Source: Lumbricus rubellus
Lineage: Eukaryota; Annelida; Clitellata; Crassiclitellata; Lumbricidae
Direction of reading: 5' to 3'
Assembly (NCBI GenBank): GCA_945859605.1
Contig: OX243817.1
Coordinates: 29,893,254 to 29,957,253, forward strand
Length of the DNA: 64,000 bases
Shown one piece after another: positions 12,901-24,400 of this stretch. The first letter of the stretch is position 1. Each line of letters begins with the position of its first letter. Below the pieces are notes generated by a model. The model saw only the letters and a program-made list of their open reading frames with translations. It was not told the DNA's origin and searched no databases. The translations under genes and the position numbers were made by a program.

Positions 12901-15900
12901 ATGGCTAAAGCTATTTGACAAATACTGCCAACATAGTTTGTACATGTAAGTATGAGTTTAAATATACAGTACCAAGAAGTGGTCTGAAGGATACCACTAT
13001 AAACCAAGAGGAATGCGGCAGGCAACCCTCCACTCACCCTCACCACACCCCTCTTAGTTTTGCATCCTTCAGACTGTAACTTATACCAGAAAGTTGGACC
13101 GCACACAGTGAAGGCTCCTTCACAGTGGGCTATGATACAACAAGTTTCGATATAAGTAACCAGCTGCAAAGAACTCCTTGTGCAATTTCTTCCCTATCTT
13201 GCTGCATGCTAAAATGAGCACTGATAATATTACTTCACATCACAAGATATCTGAAATTTCTAAAATCCATAAAACAAAATTAAAAAATCAAACAAAGTCA
13301 AATGGTTTTCAGCTGAATTTAGCCACAAAATATAATTTAATAGGATTGTGGCTAATAATAACTGCTGACAATTTAATTCAAAATGACTATTATGAATGAA
13401 ACCTTGAATTGAAAGCCGTTTCCAGCTTCATTCTCACAGCTGGGTCTCTCACAAACTTCATGCATGGAAAATAGTGCGGATATTTCAACGACACTTTGTG
13501 ATGACCATCATCAGTCTAAAATTTTAATACAACACAGTGCAACTTAAATAACTTATACAGCAGCACAGAGGCAAACTTTATTAATAAGCAATAGAGAACC
13601 TAATGAACAACATGCATACTACAAGCTACTATAAAATTCTTCTTCCTTTAAATAACTTATAACTCTTTTTTCCTTTTTTCCATGAATTTATGTTTATTTT
13701 ATTTATTGCCAAAGAAACAAAAAGAACATGAGTACAAGTAGTTCATTTATTTATTTCTCATTGACAACATCCTACACTGCAGCATACCAAAATGCTACTT
13801 TCTGTTAAACCGCAAACCAAACCTTTTGTATTGTATATGGAAATTTATATGAGGATTTATAAAGCACTTCCTACAGTACTAACTATACAGAGGTGCTCTC
13901 AGCTTGACAGCCCCGAAGAAATAAGAAACGTCCTCAGGCAGTGAAGGGATGAAGATCACATACTCAATTTAATTTCTTACTATCAACAGAGGGAGGAAGG
14001 GAGGGAGGTCATTCCACATAGAAGGGACCACAATGGCAAAAGTGCAGTGTTGGACCATGGCAGTCCTTGCCATAATAATTTGACATAAATTGATGAATTA
14101 ACAACAAAATACCATTCAAGCTTACATAACATTATACCTCACCCATATTCAGCTATACCAAACAGCACTTCTATTAAATTATCATCAAGCCGCATACGCA
14201 ACAGAATATCGTAGTCAACACAAAAAAGCTTTTAAAATGAAGTCCTGCCAGAGGTGAACTTACCTTGTCCAGTCCATTCAAAATATCCACCGGAAGACCC
14301 TCTGCAAACATCATAACAAATGTCAAATTTAAAATTCACTTATTACATCATATGACACTGCATGTGCCTCAGGGCCACACAAAGAAATAAATTTTAACAA
14401 GGGTTTCACAAATGTTTCGTTAATAGACGAATTTACTAATAAAGCTTAAGAATTCGTCATTTGTAAATGCATAAAGACCTTTTCCATTCCTGCTACTTTC
14501 AGGACTTTTTCTTCTACAGTCACAAGTCACAACTTCATTAGATATAGTGCCAAACAAAAGTAGAAAGTTTTACTAAGTACTACATAACCACTTTATAACA
14601 CAGTATATTTTGCCACAACAAGCAGTTTTCCATCTACTGGCAAGAGTTACCAGCTAAACAATAAATCGGATTCTACTTAGCAATTGATGCGGATTTGTTG
14701 GGCTTACCGAGCTCCTGAGATGTAAACTCAAGAACGGTGTTCTCCTCGTTCAAGTTCTTACTGAAGTCAATGCTAAGGTCGCTCATCAGCTTCTTGATTT
14801 CCTTAACCTCATTCTGAACCTCTTTTGACAAATGCAGCCCTAAACACAATAATATAAGACAAAACTGATGAATAGGCTAAATGTAAGAAAATCACAAAGA
14901 TACACAAAGATGCTGCCTGAGTGAGTGTGCATCTATAGATGATAATCAACAGATTCAACACCCATAACACTCATCAATACCCTGATAAGCATTAAAATGT
15001 AAAAGCAAGCAGGTCCAATTTGTACGTGCACTGTTATAGCGCCCCTTCAAGCTCTCTACTCAGAGGCGCTCCCGACTACAGAGCGGACAATGCATCGGAG
15101 TTTCATGCCGAAGCTCTGAGCAATTGCAAGTGAAGGACTAGCCCAAGGTCCCTACGCAGCGATTTGAGGTGGATTCGAACCTGCAACCCTCCGGCTGCAA
15201 GGCAACGAAAATACCCACTACACCACCGAGCCCCACAAACATATCTCATATCCTTTACAAACTCCAAACGGAATCTGTTAATCACAGGGAAAACCTTAAC
15301 AAAACTGAGAGCTGTACTTCTTAGAAATCATTTGTGATGTTGTAGCTTTTAAATTCTACTGCCTTTCAATGGTTGTTCTTACCATTTCGTCTTCCTAATT
15401 TGATCAGTCGCTCCAGGTATCGCTTTCCCTCTGGTTTCAGAGTTGCACCGAACTTTTTCTCTGCAGCCAAAAGGTTTTTAAAGACGTCTTCCCTCATGCT
15501 GTAAACAGAAGCAGCATCTTTGCTTATATACAATCTCTTGAAAATTCCTGATATTTGCATATTCATATATAATCATATATATCAGCGGTTCCCAACCCGT
15601 GGCCCGCGGGCCAAAAGTGGCCCGCCAGGCCTAAAAAAATGGCCCGCCGGGCTTCAAAACTAGCCCTCATCTCTCGAAGAATAAACAAAAATGTATGAAA
15701 AATTGACAATTTTGACAGGATAGAACAATTATTTTCTATTACAAGTTATTTTATTTTGACGTCTATAGGCTAAATAACATCAAACATTCTATTTTGAATC
15801 AATTATAACTATTTTATATGCTTTTACTTAAGTAAATTTTAGCCTCGTGGCCCCCTAATGTTCTATAATTAAGAAAAAGTGGCCCGCTTGTCCTCCAACT

Positions 15901-16875
15901 TAGGAAAAGTGGCCCTAAGGTCCTAAAAGGTTGGGAACCACTGATATATATGTATGTATACATAAATTAATACCAAGGCAAAAATAATGGTTTGGAAAAC
16001 TTTCATACAATACATGACTGCACCACTAACCTAATTTCCACGTCAAACTCTGAGAGTTTCTTATCAGCAGCCACACTGGCTTCTCTGAGTTCCTTACATG
16101 GAGACACATGTTGCGCAAAATCCAAGAGATTGCGAGATGTTTGGTAGGACGCTGTGTCTTCCGCCAAAGCCTAAAAAGAAAAGCCCAATTAATTAGAGCC
16201 AACAGCAACAGCACACAAGTTACACTCTTTCAAATTGAAACCAGCACAAAAATGTAAAACATCGCCAGGGTCAACATGAACCCCGAATCCTCGAAAATGC
16301 TATAAAAAAAACTACACAAAAGCATGATTTACCGAAACAGTTTCATAGAAAGCTGCCTAACTCCCGAAGACTAGTCAAAGTTAATCAGTCAATCAATCAA
16401 TCAATCAATCTATTGTAACCATCAATTACTTACAGTAGCATGATTTATCATAACAGGATGGTAACAAGGAAGGTCCCTTAAGTGCCGTCGATAATACACC
16501 AAATTGTCTAACAACTATGTAAGTTAGAAAAATGAATTTGGGGGAAACAGGCCGCTATTCAATTCGGGGATTCGGGTTTCTGGGATTTTATACTGAATTA
16601 GTAACGAACGCTTTTCGACTTTCACTTTCCATTGAATCTTTTCCAAAGAAACTGGCCCTACTTCCACTTTGAAGTTTAAAAAATCATGGCAATTGTACCA
16701 ACTAAAATTTAAAAAATGATTATACCCTGATGATATTATCGTAGTTGACTTCATCTGCGGACAGACTGCCGATGGTGTCGTATACGGACTTCGACTTGAC
16801 CATAAGGTTGTCGGCCTCCACAAGAATCTCGTTTGGTGTAAGATTCCATCGCATGCGATTCCCTGGACAAGCCAT
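3989..16875 (-). CDS. Thimet oligopeptidase / neurolysin (M3 zinc metallopeptidase)
   Basis: Cleaves short peptides such as neuropeptides in the cytosol or mitochondria. Seventeen exons join in phase: 16726-16875, 16031-16170, 15383-15498, 14708-14839, 14264-14301, 13403-13515, 12787-12841, 12115-12279, 11443-11604, 9989-10054, 9051-9155, 8381-8488, 7721-7794, 6674-6905, 5664-5795, 4951-5067, 3989-4072. They encode 662 residues from MACPG, close to the usual 680-700. The zinc motif HEFGH with downstream glutamate ([16 protein letters not shown]) spans exons 13-14. The substrate-binding loop [16 protein letters not shown] is in exon 15, with [17 protein letters not shown] in exon 9. THOP1 and NLN are paralogues in vertebrates, and this single gene resembles both. 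The reading frame stays open for 106 codons upstream of the chosen start (see findings). Introns carry SINEs and DNA transposons. Confidence 0.95.
4420..4640 (+). mobile_element. tRNA-derived SINE, copy 1
   Basis: The head contains a tRNA-like A-box region and an intact B box (GGTTCGAATCC). It is followed by a body with AAGTCCTTCACTC and AATTGCTCAGCGC, and a tail reading GAGCGCCTCTGAGTAGAGAG then CTTGAAGGGGCGCTATAA. It lies in the last intron of the peptidase gene, opposite to it. Five relatives occur in the window. Confidence 0.85.
4840..4920 (+). repeat. Retroposon tail fragment
   Basis: Ends in CTTGAAGAGGCGCTATATAA followed by degenerate GAATGAAGT. This matches the LINE/SINE tail seen at 25437-25510 and 33735-33785. 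The upstream part is too diverged to classify. Confidence 0.4.
6266..6635. mobile_element. hAT-type MITE, copy A, with perfect 8-bp target duplication
   Basis: A 370-bp element with inverted ends CAGTGGTTCCCAACC and GGTTGGGAACCGCTG. It is flanked on both sides by TTATAGAA (6258-6265 and 6636-6643). Eight-base duplications and CAG...CTG ends are typical of hAT superfamily transposons. It has no coding capacity, so it is non-autonomous. Its interior is rich in GGCCCGC and GGGCCAC blocks near both ends. It lies in the intron between peptidase exons 14 and 15. A second family member is at 15583-15943. Confidence 0.9.
8640..8700. repeat. Possible retroposon tail with (GAT)n
   Basis: CATACGGCTCAGGGTGAATG followed by a short GAT repeat resembles the segment at 59165-59205 (CACACGGCTCATGGTGCC then ATGATGAT). 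Both probably come from one LINE 3' end. Confidence 0.3.
10136..11193. mobile_element. TTAA-flanked non-autonomous DNA transposon (piggyBac-like) with C-rich core
   Basis: The left end reads TTAACACATTGACCGCCA and the right end is its near inverse, GGCGGCCAATGTGTTAA. This gives about 17-bp terminal inverted repeats bounded by TTAA, the target duplication used by piggyBac transposases. Near the right end are two perfect palindromes, 18 bp at 11115-11132 and 22 bp at 11155-11176, both of the form GTACGAG...CTCGTAC. The interior is almost entirely C-rich tandem repeats. No transposase reading frame is present. It fills most of the intron between peptidase exons 9 and 10. The piggyBac assignment rests on the TTAA and is inference. 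Confidence 0.65.
10195..11040. repeat. C-rich tandem repeat, about three units of 320-370 bp
   Basis: A lead segment with TTTCAC..TATTTTCACACCGGT followed by about 250 bases of CCCACCCC-type sequence occurs three times, starting near 10210, 10540 and 10905. The strand is almost free of G, which opens long proline-rich reading frames that are artefacts. In the pre-mRNA of the minus-strand peptidase gene the array is strongly G-rich. Confidence 0.75.
13860..14085 (-). repeat. Dispersed retroposon-like repeat
   Basis: Contains a degenerate AGAGGTGCTCTCAGC and GGGAGGTCATTCCACATAGA. The same blocks recur at 17948-18190 (CATTCCATGTTGTAGGACCA) and, more diverged, at 53912-54135, 54429-54580 and 62275-62470. 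No boundaries or target duplications could be fixed. Confidence 0.5.
15021..15236 (-). mobile_element. tRNA-derived SINE, copy 2
   Basis: Reverse-complement copy of the SINE at 4420-4640. The tail complement TTATAGCGCCCCTTCAAGC comes first, and the complement of the B box (GGATTCGAACC) lies near 15170-15180. It is inserted in the intron between peptidase exons 3 and 4, in the same orientation as the gene. Confidence 0.85.
15583..15943. mobile_element. hAT-type MITE, copy B, with 8-bp target duplication
   Basis: A 361-bp relative of the element at 6266-6635 in opposite orientation. The ends are CAGCGGTTCCCAACC and GGTTGGGAACCACTG, flanked by ATATATAT on both sides (15575-15582 and 15944-15951). 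The duplication sits in AT-repeat sequence, so on its own it is weaker evidence than copy A. The element makes up about two thirds of the 532-bp intron between peptidase exons 2 and 3. Confidence 0.85.
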
Positions 16876-18496
16876 TTTAGATGACAGAGCTAACAGTAAA
16901 TTACTTCTGCAAACTGTTTTTGAAAAGGAGGTGGAGAAATAGCGCAGCGATGAGTCGGTGGAAACTCGTAAATATAAAAAATCTGTTTTTCTACGTTCGT
17001 AAACTTTGACATAAATCCGTGCAGCGACACGCCACTGACCTCTCCACAGAAACATCGTAACCATCGAGCTCAGTGCTAATCCATTTATATAGCGCGATAT
17101 AGAGCATGATCCAACTAATATAGGCTTAACAGCTATAAGAACGTTAAATTGGATACTCAGTTTAGTGCAAGATGTCAAGACCGAAACAATCATTTTTGGA
17201 AGACGTATAATCTGGGACTAATATTAAAACTTCAAGTGCCAAACTTGGGCCCCGTAGTAACGGAGCCCCAAGACCGTCCTGATCCTAAGTATTTATAAGT
17301 TCTATCGCAGTCATAGAAACCGATGATCCTAGATTTAAGGGGTGCAAAAGTGACCAATGAACATTTGCATTTTGCTATCTTGTAGGTAAAATATAAAATT
17401 TGGAGAATGTGCCTTCCGCATGCAAAAACTACGGAGTAGCCTACATAGCCTACATTGGTCTGCATGTAGCTTCAGAAATGAAGAAGTGTTTTACGAATAA
17501 AAAAAATTCACATGTGAAGCAAGATTGCAACAGGAAGCTCTAGCTTATTTTAGATTGTCAGACCTTACATCTTTATTATATTATTTATTTATTATATTGT
17601 CTCTTTAGAAATATGATTAAGAAACGCCCAGTTATTTGCATAAAGCCAGAGCCACTTGTTGCAGAGTGTCGCGGCGTATTTCAAAGGCGTCATAGAAAAA
17701 GTGTTGAATCCAAATGAATATGAGCTTCCGGCGACTTAGGATAAAACGAAACATGTAAGTCTAGGGGAGATAATACGAAATAAGTATAAATAACAGTGTT
17801 TTTGCGACTTATGGTGCGTGGTTTATATGATTTATGTTGATTTGTAATAATTTAAATCTAAACCTGCGAATGAGCTGAAGGTTGCGCTGTGTATTATTTT
17901 CCATTGCAAGTACCCTCTGACGTCGAAGATATAATTATCAGTTAGGAAATTTTATATAGCGCCTTTTTAGGCGCCTTTTTAGGTAGGCTACTCAGTTGCG
18001 CTCCCGGCCCAACCACTGCTGAATAAGACACAGTTTTGAAATTTTTAAGAATAGAACGGAATGACCCCTGGGCAATAAGCGCAGTCTGAAAGGGAGGTCA
18101 TTCCATGTTGTAGGACCAGCCACCGAGAATGAACGGCGCTCTTGAGTAGCAGTTTGCGAGCGGGGAACCAGAAGCTGAGTTTGGTCCTTCGACTGAAGGA
18201 AGGACCGACGCAGGACACCCGAGGTTTATTCAAGAAAGTTAAACTGACATTATATCGCAACTTAATGCACGAGGAAGCAAATGACAACTGGACTAATAAA
18301 CTATGTGTTTCTGTGATACTCTAGGCAAGGAAAAAGAATTCTTTGTTGGTTCATAGAGCTAACACCGTGAACAGTCCGAAAGAATACTAGAGTACTGACC
18401 TAACCAAACCTACATAAATTTTAGATATTTTCTAATATGTGTCAACTTGACTGTTGGTGTAACTAGATTCCTGTCAGTTCAGAGAATTTGTTGAGC
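16876..18496. promoter_or_regulatory. Divergent promoter region, peptidase (-) and zinc-finger gene (+)
   Basis: The two genes start head to head. On the plus side a good acceptor (TTCAG ending at 18481) lies just before the zinc-finger start codon, implying a non-coding first exon. A matching donor, ACAT|GTAAGT, is at 17754/17755, so an untranslated exon ending at 17754 is a fair guess. On the minus side the peptidase frame remains open to 17193. No TATA box or transcription start can be fixed. Confidence 0.45.
17948..18190 (+). repeat. Dispersed retroposon-like repeat
   Basis: Begins TTTATATAGCGCC, then has TTGCGCTCCCGGCCCAACCA and GGGAGGTCATTCCATG. This is the same family as 13860-14085 and 53912-54135. 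It lies in the probable 5' UTR intron of the zinc-finger gene. Confidence 0.5.
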
Positions 18497-21400
18497 ATGA
18501 ATGAGATTGAGCTTTTGATTCCGGGCGAGTTCCGTCTCCATCTGCGTCTTCCTTTCAACATGATGGAGCTTCTGGAAAACCTGGAGCATGATAATCCAGT
18601 GTTAATCAACGCCTTCGATGATCATGGTCTGTATTAATTATCGTAACAATTTGATGCCGTTATTTGGCGATGTTCTTCACTGGCTGCCTATTCCCCATAT
18701 TCCCCATAGGACTGAATTTAAGATCTATTTACAAGTCTCTCCACGGAGCCGTGCCTGAGTATCTGCGTGATTACTGTATCGGGACACACTCCTCCGCTTC
18801 TTAGTTGCGACTTAGATCGCTCAACAAAAGCGATGTTCGCGTACGGTGGATGAAAACCCATTTCGGTGACCGCGCTTTCTCAGTGGCCAGCCCCAGATGC
18901 TGGAACAGTCTTCCTCCTGCCCTGCGAGTGGCTGACTCAGTTGACTCCTTCAAATTTGGACAGAAGACTTTTTTGTTTTGTCCTACTGTTAGTATAGTAT
19001 GTGAGGCACCCTTGTAACGGTATGACTGTGTTATGGCACCATAGAAATCTTCATTGTTATTATTATTAGTACAGTTGTTTAAATTTGCATTTTAAAAAAG
19101 TTCCCCCTCTGAAATTCCTGTGGCGCATGTTTCATCCATGGTTTAGGTTCAGCTCTTCTGGATGTAACAGCGATTAATAGATGAATAGACTGTTAACAGA
19201 TTAAGTGTTTGCAATAATGCTTTAATATGCTAGCATGATTTAACACCATTTGTGTGAGTTTATGTTGTTGCAAGGCTTTTTCAAGGAATGCTCACAGTTA
19301 TCAAGGTCCCATTGTTAACTAAGTAGCAGATAAAGAAAGAACCTTTTACATAAAAATATTTCGAGATATTTCTTTTTCAACCAGTGGATAATTAGCATTT
19401 TACGTATTGATGTTTGTAGATAGGAATCTGGTGATTGAATGCATTCGGGTTGATGACTTGATTACAATGAAAGTTGTGAATGGTAAGTTCTTGTTCGCCT
19501 TTAACCATCATCATTAACATTGGTATTGTGTGCCTCATTCTGGTGCTATTCTTTCTAATATATTACCTCATTGTTTTTATGCATGCATTTTGTATACAAA
19601 CATGTAAATTTGTATACTGGTATGCATACAATCTAAGCCTCCATATGGCACTGCTTTCAAGAGTTGTGTCAGAAGTTGACTGATGGTGAAGGTTGTTCTA
19701 TACCCTTCATAAATTGTGACATATATAAAATAATTTATTGGCCTTGATGGAGCCAAAAATTATGTTAAATCCTTCTGCCATGGCATGAGTTTTAACACAT
19801 GAGCTCTGAGATGACATGTCCAGGATACATTTCTGCATGTAAATTTCACAGACTTTGCTGAAATGGAGCTATATAAATACTCCTCAGAAGTAGGATCCTG
19901 AGGTCAAGGCATTAGTCACAGTCACATCCCTACGACAATTCAGCAATAGGAATCCCAAATTAGCTTTCCAACCAGATATGTTGTTCGTTTACCAACAACT
20001 GAAAAATGGACGACTGAGTGGGGGTGATATTCCATTATCGGTGACCCAACCAAGCTGTTTTAAACCAGACTTAATATTTCTTCAGTAATTACCAACCAGG
20101 TTCTGTGATTCTTAATTTCATTCTTTACGAACAACAGTACGTAACGGCTAAAACACTTGCAAGGTTTTACTTTTGCATATCAGACAACCGAGAGTACATC
20201 AGTGACGCCGAAAGCAACGGATGGACATGTTCCGTCAGTGACATACTGACACAAGTGAATCCAATGCCCTCTGCGTCCACCACCGCTGACATGATGACAA
20301 TACCAAGCGACGACTTCATGACAACGTCTGCGATGATCAAAGAGGAACGAAACCATGAAGAGAGCGACACTGCATTCATCTTTAGCATGGTCAACGAGTA
20401 CATGAGACCGGACGAGTCGTCGTGCACACTGGTCCAGCTGTCAGACGAACAACCGGCAGCGGAGGAAGTCATATTCGGCAACGACTGCAAGTTCCTCGCT
20501 TATTCCGCGAACGAACCGCTGGTCGCCGTCGACGACGGTTCCGGAAATTCGGAGAACTACTACATCCAGATTCACCCGGTCGATCTCGAGAGCCTTGCGG
20601 ATGGCGGCAGCATCATCATCAGCCACGTCGATCAGCCGTATGGCAGGGAAGCGGGAGATAATAAGAGGAAGGCGGTGGAGCCGGTTGCGGGCTCAGTGGA
20701 TGTGATCCCTCGACCGAAGATCGTTTCTGATCTTTTGATTTTCCGCTGCGGGATGTGCAGCTGTCGGTTTGTGAAGGAGGAAATGGCAAAGACGCATCTG
20801 CGAAGGTTTCATCCACGTTCGGATGATGCGACGCTTCTTACGGAGGTTGCTGGCACGACGTATGTTTGCACCGTTTGCAGTCATCCGTTCTGGGACGTCT
20901 ATCGATGGCAGCTGCACGTCAAGCATGTTCACGGTATTGTTTTGTGTATTGTTTTGTGTATTGTTTTTTGCATTGTTTTGCGTATTGTTTTTGTATTGTT
21001 TTTTGCATTGTTTTGTGTATTGTTTTGTGTATTGTTTTTTGCATTGTTTTGCGTATTGTTTTTGTATTGTTTTTTGCATTGTTTTGTGTATTGTTTTGTG
21101 TATTGTTTTTTGCATTGTTTTGCGTATTGTTTTTGTATTGTTTTTTGCATTGTTTTGTGTATTGTTTTTTGCATTGTTTTGCGTATTGTTTTTGTATTGT
21201 TTTTTGCATTGTTTTGTGTATTGTTTTGTGTATTGTTTTGTGTATTGTTTTGTGTACTTTAAAAAAAAAATTGTGTATTTAGTTGCTGATTTTAACGATT
21301 GAGAAGTGTGCAATTAATGTTATTTTAATTTTGTGATTTGCCTGTGAATAACAATGTGACTGGAGCAATGAAGGCACATTACATGAATCACGAAGAATTA

Positions 21401-24400
21401 CTTGTCAATTTATTATCTTACAGAAATTACCTCATGCCATGTATACAAAAATAATTTGCTGGCTTATAAGACTGATGTTGTTTATATATCTGTGTTGTGG
21501 CTTTTGATCAGGTCATCGCCAGAAGCCTCATTCCAAGTTTGATGCGCGTCGTCGAAAAACAATGACATCATGGAACAATCGTAAATTGGTGCCAATCGAT
21601 TGTCTCATCTGCCAGGAGACAATGGATCGGTGTGAGTCGTACTATCTGCATATTCACGAACATCATCGCTCGCATTCGCTCTTCAAGGCGGCCGTGAAGC
21701 ACATGATTCAGGTGCGGGAAACGAGACTGAGGAGAAAGTGCAAGACGAGCATACAGTGCTCCAAGTGCCAGGAGATGCTCACTGAATACAGCATCGTATC
21801 GCATCTTCGGGTAATTGACTGTACTTTGATCCTGTCATTAACTGATGTCGCCTCATAACTAGATCGTTAAGCTATGTTTTCTTAATGTTTTACAATATGT
21901 TTGCATATGTTTCTTCGTTTCTGGTGTTGTGGCAAAATCATGCACACACAACACATTGTCCAACTAGGGAAATCCAAACCAGGTCTGAAACTTGACATCA
22001 TGCCCTGAGTTGCATATGGGCATAAATATGGGTTGACTGATTTTTGAGGTAATGATGCCTGTGTAGATAATTTCAGCACAATCTACTGCTGACGCACTGG
22101 AAAGCTACTTTTAGATGACGAATGATAGACACGAAAGAATGAGTATGCTCATAAAGTTGTATGGTTTAATAAATGATAAGTGATTGCAATTTGTATTTAT
22201 GATTTGCTTGCAGCAATCACTGAACATTTTGTGGGGCACGGTGGTCTAGTGGTGGCGTCGTTGCCTTGGAGCTGGAAGGTCCGAGGTTCGAATCCACCTC
22301 CCCGCGTAAGGACCTTGGGCAAGTCCTCACTTACAATTGCTCAGCGCTTCGGCATGAAACTCCGATGCAGTGTCCGCTCTGCATCGGGAGCGCCTCTGAG
22401 TAAAGAGCTTGAAGGGGCGCTATAACAAGTGCACATACAAACATACAAATAATTTTTATTTCTGACAGAAATTTAGTTTGAATGTTGTGAATCTTGATTT
22501 TAAGTGAAATTCTCAGTTCCGTGAAAGGCAGAGTTAAATCAGATGTGGTTAAATTAGTCAAAGGCAAGAGTGAAGCCTGATTCTGAGACAGCAATTGCAT
22601 TATGACCTATCAGTTACAGTTAACTGCAGTCTTGATTTTCAGTTTTCAGTAAACGTTTCAGTTGTTATCTTTATTATTAAGATTTGCATATAGACGTTGA
22701 AGTGAGCCTTAATATAATTGTCATAATTTATGATAATTACCTGTACATACAGGTGTTGCACGTTGATGATCCATGCATAAACGAAATGATTGCCGGAGCC
22801 AAACTGGCAATCAAAAAGATGCTGAAATCGCATAATGCCGTCCGCATGAAATTCAACGTCCGGTGCCAGTTCTGCGAGAAGGAATTGTCTAACGGTGCAC
22901 TCAAGTCTCATCTTGAATTCCACTGTCCTGCTCTCAATGCTGTAGCACCAGACAGTGAAGTAAAACAGGAGATGGTTGAGAACGCCGCCAAGAACGAAGT
23001 GGAGACGGTTCTTGTACGAATGCCGCGAACAACGGTTTGCGAAAGATGCAACAAGGTCATGACCCTCAAGTCGTTCTATCATCATCAGAGAAGGGTTCAT
23101 GGAATCGGAATCAGCAATGCCAAGATCTACAGCTGCAGCTACTGCAAGAAACCGTTCTGGGATCAATACCATCTGCAGAACCACCTGCTGACGCACACCA
23201 GTGAGTTGCTGATGTGCCAAATGTTAATCTTTTATGTGATCTAACTATTATAACTTGCATTCTTTTTTGCTTGAATATTTGAAGAAAACAGATCTATTAC
23301 TTCCAAGGGTTTTTCTGTGTAAAATCTAAATACGGCAATCAGTGTGATTTTTATTTATGCGATTGATTCAGACTTGCATTGTATCGTATCCTAAAATCCG
23401 TCTGTCTGTCTGCAGGAGACCGAGCGTTCGTCTGTCTTGTCTGCCGTCGGTCGTTCATAAACCTCGTCAGTTACACGGAACATCATCGGAAAGTGCACGA
23501 ACGACAGTTCCTGCACGCGTGTACAACGTGCGGCCGTGGATTCTGGAAGCGCGTCGACAAACTGCGCCACAACTGCAAGCCGCAGAATCTGTGTTTGAAT
23601 CAACTGAGGAACGCTCATCTGACGGCGAAGGCAAAGGCGACGATGGAGAAATGGATCGGACCGTTCTACCTCGAGATGGACCGGAGGGAGGCGGACAAGA
23701 TCGCCACCAGCAGGAACAAGGATGCGGGTGATCAGCGATAACGGATGCTTAAACTATTGAACAATATTTTGATATATATCGGTAAAGTGGGTTTACTTAT
23801 GTTCCAGTAAAGTTGGAAAGCGTAGAGCAGTTCTGAATGAACAAGATGTATATTCTGGAAGATAAAGCTAGCGTCCAAAAGGAGAAAAGTTTAATTGATT
23901 CCAGGTTGCAGATATTATGAAATCGTTATATGGTTCATTGAATTGATCCTTACATCTCAGGACTGAATTCTCCTGTTGAATGTATGTATAGGAGAATGTT
24001 ACCATTTTACCATATCAAGCTACCTTTGATTGTACTAATGTTACCATTTTACCATATCAAGCTACCTTTGATTGTACTAATGTTACCATTTTACCATATC
24101 AAGCTACCTTTGATTGTACTAATGTTACCATTTTACCATATCAAGCTACCTTTGATTATTCTAATGTTACAATTTTACCATATCAAGCTACCTTTGATTA
24201 TACTAATGTTACCATTTTACCATATCAAGCTACCTTTGATTATACTAATGTTGCCATTTTACCATATCAAGCTACCTTTGATTGTACTAATGTTACCATT
24301 TTACCATGTCAAGCTACCTTTGATTATACTAATATTACAACATTTAACCATGTCAAGCTACCTTTGATTATGTATTTGTTGTGAAAAGTTTTCTACCTGA

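Noticed and set aside
20823..21313. Long cysteine/valine/phenylalanine-rich and lysine/asparagine/glutamine-rich reading frames in all frames
   Set aside because: They are translations of the 12-bp intron minisatellite, which has no stop codons in any frame; no membrane protein is implied.
22233..22310. tRNA gene candidates at SINE heads
   Set aside because: A-box and B-box motifs are present, but the sequences run into the SINE body and lack a foldable cloverleaf end; all six copies share the same body and tail.
23984..24367. 127-residue frame of repeated MLPFYHIKLPLIVL
   Set aside because: It translates the 42-bp intron minisatellite, whose unit is a multiple of three. The zinc-finger splice phases skip it.
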